6,276 nt of DNA from Chitinivibrionales bacterium (GTDB lineage: Bacteria; Fibrobacterota; Chitinivibrionia; Chitinivibrionales; FEN-1185): assembly GCA_028718065.1 (NCBI GenBank), contig JAQUMP010000228.1:1-6276 (forward strand), written 5' to 3'. Shown here one piece after another: positions 1 to 5,716 of this stretch. Every line of letters starts with the position of its first letter. Position 1 is the stretch's first letter. Both the position numbers and the translations under genes were made by a program. The notes below the pieces were generated by a model. The model was not told the origin of the DNA. It ran no database searches and worked only from the letters and a program-made list of their open reading frames with translations.

Positions 1-99
1 TATGTCGGCACCGGGACCTACCTGGCGCGGGTTACCATAGACCTTCATAACAATACCAATCCGGTCGTAAAAACGACAAAAATCGGAGTACGACGATGA
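1..99 (+). CDS. 3' end of a probable surface/secreted protein with FlgD-like or T9SS-type C-terminal domain (partial)
   Basis: Reading frame 1 is open from the window edge to a TGA at 97-99 and gives 32 residues ending GTYLARVTIDLHNN, a short linker, then VKTTKIGVRR. This is the pattern of the last strands of FlgD-like Ig/T9SS sorting domains: G-x-Y-x-x-R-V, a turn with Asn/Asp, then K-T-x-K-I-x-V and terminal basic residues. Proteins with this end are usually exported and attached to or released from the cell surface. The rest of the gene is outside the window, so its main function cannot be named. The stop codon overlaps the ATG of the beta-helix gene (ATGA, 96-99), which implies co-transcription and probable translational coupling. 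The ORF could be chance, but the motif match, frame and overlap make a real gene end likely. Confidence 0.7.
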   Translation, partial: YVGTGTYLARVTIDLHNNTNPVVKTTKIGVRR

Positions 100-905
100 A
101 AAACAACAGGAGGCTGTCCGGCTGTTTCCTTATTGCGGTGTTGTGCGCCGGCGGCGTTTGGGCCGGCAGCATCATTAAAGTCCCTTCGCCCGCCGCAAAA
201 ACCATAACAACCGCCCTCATTACCGCCAGGCCGGGCGATACCGTGCTGGTTGCCGACGGCACCTATCGCGAGAACATTATTATTGCCACCGGCGTCTGCT
301 TAAAGGCGCAGAACAACCTCTGGTCCATCATTAACGGCCGGGGCCGCGGCATTGCCGTGACCATGGGCAAAGGCTCCACCATTTCCGGGTTTATCGTCAC
401 CAACGGCACCATCGGCGTTTTCTCAAGCGGTAAAGACAACAGCATCCTCGGCTGCAGCATCGAGCGCAACTGGCTTACCGGCCTTATCGCAGTGCGGCAC
501 CTTCCAAAAATCGAAGACAACATGATTGTTTTTAACCGCGCTTCGGGAATCCAACTATGGGACTGCCGCCAGACGGTTTCCACCATAAACCACAACACCA
601 TCGCCTATAATTCCAATCACGGCATTGCCATCGGCGGCTCCTCTGAATTGACAATCGAAAACAACATCATCGCCCATAATGAACGGCTGGGGCTTAAAAT
701 CATCGGGCCCGGTGATAAAATCCTGGTACGCAATAATTCCTTTTACGCCAATTTGCCGGGAGCGCCTGCGGTTCCGGGCCAGAATTTAAGCATCGATCCG
801 CAATTCTACGCGCCGTGGAGCATGACCTTTTCGCTTAAAGCGGGTTCCGGCTGCATTGCGCGCGGCCTCGATGCCAAAAATCTGGGAGCACGAAACGTTT
901 TTTGA
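96..905 (+). CDS. Secreted right-handed parallel beta-helix repeat protein
   Basis: This encodes 269 residues. Residues 1-23 form a Sec signal peptide (basic MKNNRR, hydrophobic core, likely cleavage after VWA). Residues 35-65 carry a DTVLVADGTYRENI segment typical of the entry to NosD/DUF1565-like beta-helix domains. From about residue 116 there are regular rungs of 22-25 residues with stacked asparagines (N142, N167, N190, N214 and N125, N147, N172, N195, N219) and aligned glycines (G129, G151, G176, G199). The tail (SIDPQF, then FSLKAGSGCIARG and LGA) is the usual closing segment of this class. Such folds occur in polysaccharide lyases, surface adhesins and binding proteins. I see no recognisable lyase catalytic signature, so the substrate or ligand is unknown. 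It lacks a sorting C-terminus, unlike the neighbouring cargo-like proteins. GGAG at 85-88 lies 7 nt before the ATG, which supports this start. It is probably in an operon with both adjacent + strand genes. Confidence 0.85.
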   Translation: MKNNRRLSGCFLIAVLCAGGVWAGSIIKVPSPAAKTITTALITARPGDTVLVADGTYRENIIIATGVCLKAQNNLWSIINGRGRGIAVTMGKGSTISGFIVTNGTIGVFSSGKDNSILGCSIERNWLTGLIAVRHLPKIEDNMIVFNRASGIQLWDCRQTVSTINHNTIAYNSNHGIAIGGSSELTIENNIIAHNERLGLKIIGPGDKILVRNNSFYANLPGAPAVPGQNLSIDPQFYAPWSMTFSLKAGSGCIARGLDAKNLGARNVF

Positions 906-929
906 TTTTTCCGATAAGGACTATACCCT

Positions 930-3242
930 ATGAAATCAAGCCGCGCCGGAACATCGGCGAGCCTGCTGGCGGTTCTGTGGATAATCTGCCTTGCTTTTGC
1001 CGTATGGGCCGACGGCCTGCCCGGCGAATATTTAGTCACCCAGCGCTGGCGCGACCTGGCGACCATCCACTCGCCCCTTACCAATCCCGCGTTCTTAACG
1101 GAAGAGAATTATAAAACGGCGCGCGTCATAGAGGCCCTGAGCATGCACAACACCTTCCAGATGACCGAGGCGGGCATAACCATTCCCATCGGCCTGTATC
1201 AATCCTACGGGCTTACCTATGCCGGTGAGTTCGCCGGCACGATCGATGAAGGCATTTACAACCAGGCAACCAATTCCATCGACCCGACCGGCCGCACCCT
1301 GAGCAACGTCGACAATTTTCTTATGTTTACCTATGCGATTAATCCCTGGGACCGCCTGAGCGTGGGCGCCAGCCTTACCATGGCCTATCAGACCGCTTTC
1401 GGCCAGCCTAAAATGGGTATCGGCGGCGACCTGGGCGTTTCGTACCGCTTGCTGCACAACCCGCTGTGGGGCGACCATATCATCGGTCTGAGCGCGCTCA
1501 ATTTAATCGCCCCTACGCCCGCGCAGACCATTTTTTCGCCCACGGCCGGCGAAGATTCCTACGCGCGCGATTTAAAATTATCGTGGATCGGAACGTTCTG
1601 GAACAATCAAATCGAGAGCGGGCTGGACCTTAACCTTAAGGATTTTCTCCCCTCAAAAGTCGATTTCCCGAGCGCAAGCTCTGTTCTGGAAAATGACGTT
1701 AACTTCCGCCTTGGCGGCTGGATTTTCCGCATGCTCAAGGCCTATTTCCAAGTGGGGCCGCAATACTGGGCCGTTTCCGGCGGCGTAAACCTGCCGGTAA
1801 TCAACAACGGCCGTGATTTTTCGCTCATGTACCAGTATACCACCATGCTCAAATCCACCGACGCCACGATGCACTCCATTTATTTTCGCACCGAATTCGG
1901 GCTGCACCGCGAGGAGGAATTCGCCAAACTCATGGCGCGCGGGCTCAACCTGTCACCCAACGATCTTTACAACCGCGCGCTCACGCTGTACAGCAACGGC
2001 AATTACTGGGAGGCCTATTTTGTGTTCGCCCAGATCCTGGAGCAGTTCCCGGATTTCTTTAAAAACGACTGGGTAAATTTTTACCGGGGGAGCTGTTTTG
2101 AGGAGCTTGACATGCGCACATCCGCCGTGGCCGCGTACCAGCAGACCTGCAAGCAATACCCGCGCAGCTCCTCCGTGCCCAATGCCAACCTGGGCCTCAT
2201 GCGCATCGCCTACCGCGAAAACGACATGACCGAAGTTACCCGGCAATTCGGGCTGCTCGCCACCCCCGAAACGCCCGACTCCATTAAATTCCACGCGGAT
2301 TACATTATGGGCGAGGCCAATTTCCGCCTGCAGAACAATTACGCGGGCGCGGCCAAATATTTCGGCCAAATTCCCGACACGCATCCCGCCTTTATCTTTG
2401 CGCAGCACTCGCTCGGCGTCGCAAGTTTTATCCAGGGTGATAACTACACCAAGGCCATGGAGGCTTTCAGCGCCGTGTTCCGGGGCACGGCCACCACGGC
2501 AAGCCAGAAGGAAATCGTCAACCGCACCTATTTAATGGTTGGTTTTATTTATTACCAGCAGCAGGAGCTCGGCAAGGCCGTTTTCGCGTTGCGTCAAGTC
2601 CCGCCGACGAGCTACTATTACCAGGACGCGCTTCTGGGCCTGGGCTGGTCTGCCGTTAAATCGCGGCAATGGGTGGATTGCGAGCAGAGCGGGGCCACGC
2701 TGGCCAAGGTGTCTAAAATCACCACGAACCAGTGCGAAGGCATGCTCCTGCAGGCCTATTCCCTGCTTATCAATAAAAAATTCGCGGACGCCGAAGAGCT
2801 GCTTAAGTCCGCGCTGGCCATGATAAAAAACCCCGGCTTTCCCACCGCCGACACCCTAACGGCCAGGCAAAACAAATATTTTGAAAACAGGGTATTATAC
2901 GACGACCTGGCCAAAAGCGTTGCCGCCATCGCGCAATCGGCCCCTTCCGAGCCTGTTTTAAAAATTATTGACAGCATGCATACGGTCCAAAAGTCCGACA
3001 AGGCGGCAATCGACGCCTATCTTACCTTTGTGGACAATACCAACCGCCAGTTGTTTTTCGGCCACAGCATCGCCAAGATAAAAGAGGACATCGAGTACTC
3101 ATTGGCAAGCGTGGAGAAATATTTGAACCAGGGCAAGGCCGCCAAACCGGCCATACAGTCCAGGGAAAAGCTCGACAAAATCGACGACCAGATCGAAAAG
3201 CTTAAAGAGCAGATGAAGAAGCTGGACGAGAAGACAAAGTAG
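930..3242 (+). CDS. Outer-membrane beta-barrel (PorV/PorQ-like) fused to TPR repeats and a C-terminal coiled coil
   Basis: This encodes 770 residues. Residues 1-27 are a signal peptide, with likely cleavage in AVWA-DG. Residues of about 33-326 look like an outer-membrane barrel: NPAF at 52-55 after the mature N-terminus, as in PorV/PorQ/UPF0164-type barrels, then alternating amphipathic strands (e.g. DRLSVGASLTMAYQ, MGIGGDLGVSYRL, AYFQVGPQYWAVSGGV) and a closing strand near HSIYFRTEFGL. Residues of about 343-632 form helical TPR-like pairs, for example 343-375 (DLYNRALTLYSNGNYWEAY...), 382-412, 453-481, 488-517, 531-553 and 604-632. The end (744-768) is a charged, coiled-coil-like helix. The product should sit in the outer membrane with its TPR part in the periplasm, a layout suited to protein assembly or scaffolding; this role is an inference. 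An AAGGA at 916-920 lies 9 nt before the ATG. The gap to the beta-helix gene is 24 bp, suggesting one operon. A plain TPR protein with a beta-rich N-domain is the alternative. Confidence 0.8.
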   Translation: MKSSRAGTSASLLAVLWIICLAFAVWADGLPGEYLVTQRWRDLATIHSPLTNPAFLTEENYKTARVIEALSMHNTFQMTEAGITIPIGLYQSYGLTYAGEFAGTIDEGIYNQATNSIDPTGRTLSNVDNFLMFTYAINPWDRLSVGASLTMAYQTAFGQPKMGIGGDLGVSYRLLHNPLWGDHIIGLSALNLIAPTPAQTIFSPTAGEDSYARDLKLSWIGTFWNNQIESGLDLNLKDFLPSKVDFPSASSVLENDVNFRLGGWIFRMLKAYFQVGPQYWAVSGGVNLPVINNGRDFSLMYQYTTMLKSTDATMHSIYFRTEFGLHREEEFAKLMARGLNLSPNDLYNRALTLYSNGNYWEAYFVFAQILEQFPDFFKNDWVNFYRGSCFEELDMRTSAVAAYQQTCKQYPRSSSVPNANLGLMRIAYRENDMTEVTRQFGLLATPETPDSIKFHADYIMGEANFRLQNNYAGAAKYFGQIPDTHPAFIFAQHSLGVASFIQGDNYTKAMEAFSAVFRGTATTASQKEIVNRTYLMVGFIYYQQQELGKAVFALRQVPPTSYYYQDALLGLGWSAVKSRQWVDCEQSGATLAKVSKITTNQCEGMLLQAYSLLINKKFADAEELLKSALAMIKNPGFPTADTLTARQNKYFENRVLYDDLAKSVAAIAQSAPSEPVLKIIDSMHTVQKSDKAAIDAYLTFVDNTNRQLFFGHSIAKIKEDIEYSLASVEKYLNQGKAAKPAIQSREKLDKIDDQIEKLKEQMKKLDEKTK

Positions 3243-3283
3243 AAAATGACTTATAATCTATTCACGATGTTTTTACTTTTTTA

Positions 3284-3386
3284 AACCTCTCCTCAACTCC
3301 CCTGCCCCTCTTCCCCTCTCCTGTCGGAGAGGGGAAGAGGGGTGGTCCTGAGCGAAGTCGAAGGACCGGGGTAAAGGGGAGAGGTT
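3284..3386. repeat. Nested inverted-repeat element between convergent genes
   Basis: The 9-bp outer arms AACCTCTCC (3284-3292) and GGAGAGGTT (3378-3386) are perfect complements. Inside them CCCC (3299-3302) can pair with GGGG (3368-3371). Within that lies a perfect 17-bp stem: 3305-3321 pairs with 3326-3342 around a TGTC loop (3322-3325). A second hairpin has arms GGTCCT (3344-3349) and AGGACC (3362-3367). The result is a multi-branched fold that can form in RNA from either strand. The left arm of the long stem itself repeats CCCCTCT (3305-3311 and 3313-3319). The inner sequence CCTGAGCGAAGTCGAAGG resembles a motif I associate with dispersed intergenic repeats in environmental bacterial genomes; this is recollection, not a search. 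No protein is encoded. Confidence 0.85.
3305..3342. terminator. Possible bidirectional 3'-end hairpin (17-bp perfect stem)
   Basis: The + strand operon ends at 3242 and the minus-strand hydrolase gene ends at 3456, so both transcripts run into this hairpin. A 17-bp GC-rich stem with a 4-nt loop would be very stable in either direction. Neither side has the immediate T-run of a classical rho-independent terminator: the nearest T-rich stretches on the + strand are at 3270-3282 (before the stem) and 3404-3408 (well after it). It may therefore block transcription, protect mRNA 3' ends, or simply be part of a repeat that landed here. Confidence 0.35.
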
Positions 3387-3441
3387 GTGAGTTTGGAGTT
3401 AACGTTTTTGCAATATCTTTCTTAACTCACCAACTCTCCAA
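3386..3441. repeat. Imperfect inverted repeat next to the 3' end of the hydrolase gene
   Basis: The segment around 3386-3402 (ending GGAGTTAA) and the segment 3422-3441 (beginning TTAACTC) are imperfect reverse complements. The core GAGTTAA (3396-3402) pairs exactly with TTAACTC (3422-3428). The loop (3403-3421) is T-rich. It lies 15 bp past the stop codon of the minus-strand gene and directly abuts the larger nested element, so it may be a 3'-end structure for that gene or a flank of the repeat. No T-run follows the stem on the minus strand, so standard intrinsic termination is not shown. Confidence 0.4.
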
Positions 3442-3455
3442 CGCTCTAACCTTTT

Positions 3456-5453
3456 CTAATTCCACACCACCATTCTTGCACTCTTTTCCCCCGCCGCATT
3501 GGCCGCCCGCAGCATATAGATTCCGGCCGGAAGCTCTTTGCGGCTTATGCAGTAGGTTCCAGCGTGGTCGCCGGAGAACCGCAAGACAGCCGCGCCGTTT
3601 AGCTTTACAATATCCAAACGGTGCGGACCACGGAGGCCGACCGAAACGGCCAGTGCGTCCCGGTTAATAGCAAAGGACAAGGGTTCAACCGGCGCGCGGC
3701 CGCCGGAAGCATTGCGCAGGACGGCCGCGGGCGCGCTAAAGAGGGCCGCCTTGGTTATTTTGGTTTTGGCAATGGTCGCCGAAGCATAAAACACGGCAAG
3801 CGACGGCGCCAGGCGGCCGCCCACCAGGGTCGAGTCCATGAAATAATCGAGCGCAACGGGATAATATCCGCTTTTAAGGGTCACAACGCCGGTGGCGCCG
3901 GTGGCGGCGGAATGTGAGCCGTCGTTGTTTACCAAAAGATACGGGCCGATGTATAATTTTGCGCCCGCATCGGAATTAACGGTAAAGGTATAGCTGCCGT
4001 CGGCCGGAATAAATACCGCGCCGCTTAAATGCACCGCAAAATTGTAGGTCCGCTGCCGCATGCCCACGCCAAAGCTGTCCGTTATGCCGGTAGCAAGGGG
4101 CGTGAGCGCGGTAAGGTCCGCAAGCGAGTCCCAGGCCGCACCGGTATACTCATAATATTTGTAAAGCAACCCTTGTCCGGCGGGCTTGGCAATGCGCGAA
4201 ATGACGGTGTAGGAGGCGATCATGACCTCGCTGGAGTCCGTGGCCGTAAAGCCGCGCGCCTTAAAAATCGTGGATTGCGTGAGCGCCGGCGGCGCTCCCG
4301 CATTGTAAAGCAAAGAATTCCTGGTTGGGTCGGACCCGTCCGTGGTGTAATGCACGGAAACGCCTGTCCCTGGGGTCTGGATCGTAACAAAAACGGTATC
4401 GGTATAGAGCCCGTCGGCGGGTAAAATCAGGGGCGTGTAGCCATTTACATCCGGGAGCGGCACGGCGATTTTGCCGTCGTGAGCATTATAGTAGTCGGAC
4501 TTCTGCCACACATTCACGGACTCGACCGTCATGGGGCCCCGGGTTCCCGAACCGAGGATCAAGACGATATGCTGCTGGTCCCAGATGCCGTAAGTCCAGG
4601 GATCCATGCTCGCAAGCGGTGTGGGCGCCTGGTTGGTATATTGCGACCAGGTAATGGCGCCGGCGGTTTGCAACTGGTCATCGAAATAATACTGCGCGTA
4701 GCCGTTTTTAACGGCCGTGGCCGGCACCCATAACATCCCGAATTTATGGTATTGTTTAAAATCCGTGGTGCTGGGGGTGCGGATCACGAATTTATCCCAC
4801 GGCAAGGTTTTGTTATACGTGGTAAACGGCTGCTTGGTAAAATAGCCGGACCAGTCGTGGATCGCCGCGCCGTAGGCCTTGCCGTTGCTTTCGCCGGGAA
4901 CATCATATTCCATGATATCGGGTTCCATAAAATGCTCGTACCCGGCCGGCTGACCGGGCCATTGCGCCACGCCGACCAGGTGCTCAAGCGATATCGTCCA
5001 CCAGGAGGGGAATTGACCTCCGCTAATGAGCGCGGGGTCAAACTTGATTGTCGCCTCAAAATATCCGCCGCCGCCGAAGGCCGTGCCCACCCAGGCGGTG
5101 TCGCCGCCGTTTATCTTCATGCCGACGGTCTCTATGCCCATGTTGGCGCCGCCGTTGTTTTCCAGGGTAACGCTGCTGTCGGCATTGGCGGTTACGCCCG
5201 GCGTTCTGCCGTACCAGAAGCGGTTGATATACCACTTGTAACCCGTGGCGGTGGTGTTCGTAATGTCAAGCTGCGAGGCGCTAAAGTCGCTGGTGAATGT
5301 GTTTGCGGTATAGCCCACGGCGGCGGCATACGAAGGCGCCGGCGCGGCAGACGCGTGGGAGGACCAGGCGCCTAAAAGAATAAAGGAGAATAGGGCGATT
5401 TTAAAAAGCAAATTACGGCAGGGGACAACATGGCAAGCGTATACAGTGGGCAT
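3456..5453 (-). CDS. Secreted modular GH16-like glycoside hydrolase (GH16-like, CHB_HEX-type, PA14, sorting C-terminus)
   Basis: This encodes 665 residues. Residues 1-37 are a signal peptide (hydrophobic LLFKIALFSFILLGAW, likely cleavage after ASA). Residues of about 50-318 resemble a GH16 jelly roll: strand YFEATIKFDP, then E177-P-D179-I-M-E182 matching the ExDxxE active-site pattern (nucleophile and acid/base glutamates), the later FKQYHKFGMLWVPA strand and QHIVLILGSG. Residues of about 340-416 match the chitobiase/hexosaminidase C-terminal type (VSVHYTTDGSDPT...IFKARGF). Residues of about 427-558 match PA14 (LLYKYYEYTG...GSYTFTVNSDAGAKLYI...GYYPVALDYF). Residues of about 571-665 end LPAGIYMLRA...KSARMVVWN, like a T9SS type A sorting domain. 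It should cleave an extracellular beta-glucan or galactan-type polymer; the substrate cannot be read off. The proline at 178 is unusual for that catalytic strand. The start is fixed by a good Shine-Dalgarno sequence 5 nt upstream. The gene converges on the + strand operon. Confidence 0.82.
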   Translation of the reverse strand: MPTVYACHVVPCRNLLFKIALFSFILLGAWSSHASAAPAPSYAAAVGYTANTFTSDFSASQLDITNTTATGYKWYINRFWYGRTPGVTANADSSVTLENNGGANMGIETVGMKINGGDTAWVGTAFGGGGYFEATIKFDPALISGGQFPSWWTISLEHLVGVAQWPGQPAGYEHFMEPDIMEYDVPGESNGKAYGAAIHDWSGYFTKQPFTTYNKTLPWDKFVIRTPSTTDFKQYHKFGMLWVPATAVKNGYAQYYFDDQLQTAGAITWSQYTNQAPTPLASMDPWTYGIWDQQHIVLILGSGTRGPMTVESVNVWQKSDYYNAHDGKIAVPLPDVNGYTPLILPADGLYTDTVFVTIQTPGTGVSVHYTTDGSDPTRNSLLYNAGAPPALTQSTIFKARGFTATDSSEVMIASYTVISRIAKPAGQGLLYKYYEYTGAAWDSLADLTALTPLATGITDSFGVGMRQRTYNFAVHLSGAVFIPADGSYTFTVNSDAGAKLYIGPYLLVNNDGSHSAATGATGVVTLKSGYYPVALDYFMDSTLVGGRLAPSLAVFYASATIAKTKITKAALFSAPAAVLRNASGGRAPVEPLSFAINRDALAVSVGLRGPHRLDIVKLNGAAVLRFSGDHAGTYCISRKELPAGIYMLRAANAAGEKSARMVVWN

Positions 5454-5458
5454 GCTCT

Positions 5459-5464
5459 CTCCTT
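5459..5464 (-). promoter_or_regulatory. Ribosome binding site of the GH16-like gene
   Basis: On the minus strand AAGGAG lies 5 nt before the ATG at 5451-5453. It is a strong Shine-Dalgarno match. It supports the first methionine even though this gives a rather long 18-residue region before the hydrophobic core of the signal peptide. Confidence 0.75.
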
Positions 5465-5522
5465 TTGGTGTTAGTATGATGGGAAAAATGTATTAACTGA
5501 TGTGCGCCGAACCTTCATCTCT

Positions 5523-5626
5523 CGCCCCCTCCCTAACGGTCGCTCTCTGCCCTTTTCGTTGGGCAGGCGAAATCCCGCAGGAGGAACCAATCTAACCAAG
5601 TCCCCCTGCGGGGGATTTAGGGGGCG
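5523..5626. repeat. Intergenic inverted-repeat element upstream of the GH16-like gene
   Basis: The 8-bp outer arms CGCCCCCT (5523-5530) and AGGGGGCG (5619-5626) are exact complements. Inside are a hairpin CTGCCC/GGGCAG (5547-5552 and 5561-5566, 8-nt loop) and a hairpin TCCCCC/GGGGGA (5601-5606 and 5610-5615, 3-nt loop). CCCGCAG (5574-5580) can alternatively pair with CTGCGGG (5607-5613), so two competing folds exist. The segment with TCCCCC and GATTTAGGGGGC resembles dispersed intergenic sequences I recall from many environmental genomes (recollection only). It lies in the 263-bp gap that holds the hydrolase gene's 5' region and the 3' side of the next gene. The rest of that gap is AT-rich and shows no gene. 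Confidence 0.7.
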
Positions 5627-5716
5627 CGAAGACAGGCGCGGGTGATCCGCCCGCAAAAAAACCCTCCACCCATAAATGTATATAAAAAACATGAAAATAG
5701 GATGAAATAAATATTC

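Noticed and set aside
114..125. Lipobox-like LSGC at residues 7-10 of the beta-helix protein.
   Set aside because: It lies before the hydrophobic core of the signal peptide. A true lipobox follows the core, and VWA after the core is a good signal peptidase I site.
1953..2408. Minus-strand ORF of 151 codons inside the barrel/TPR gene.
   Set aside because: It lies wholly opposite a strongly supported TPR coding region and has no recognisable motif.
4746..5375. Long + strand ORF (209 codons) opposite the GH16-like catalytic region.
   Set aside because: Its composition (Gly, Arg, Val, Ala rich) is typical of an antisense shadow of a GC-rich gene, while the minus frame has clear domains, a signal peptide and a Shine-Dalgarno sequence.
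5470..5505. Possible promoter for the GH16-like gene (minus-strand CATACT as a -10 box).
   Set aside because: No convincing -35 partner at proper spacing could be seen, and promoter consensus in this lineage is uncertain.
5638..5661. Hairpin GCGGG/CCCGC (5638-5642 and 5650-5654) followed by seven A as a terminator for the right-edge gene.
   Set aside because: On the minus strand, the direction of that transcript, the T-run comes before the hairpin, the wrong order for an intrinsic terminator. On the + strand the hairpin is followed by A, not T.
5471..5692. Minus-strand ORF of 73 codons in the gap upstream of the GH16-like gene.
   Set aside because: It is made mostly of the inverted-repeat element, is rich in Arg/Pro/Gly as expected from GC-rich palindromes, and shows no domain or convincing ribosome binding site.
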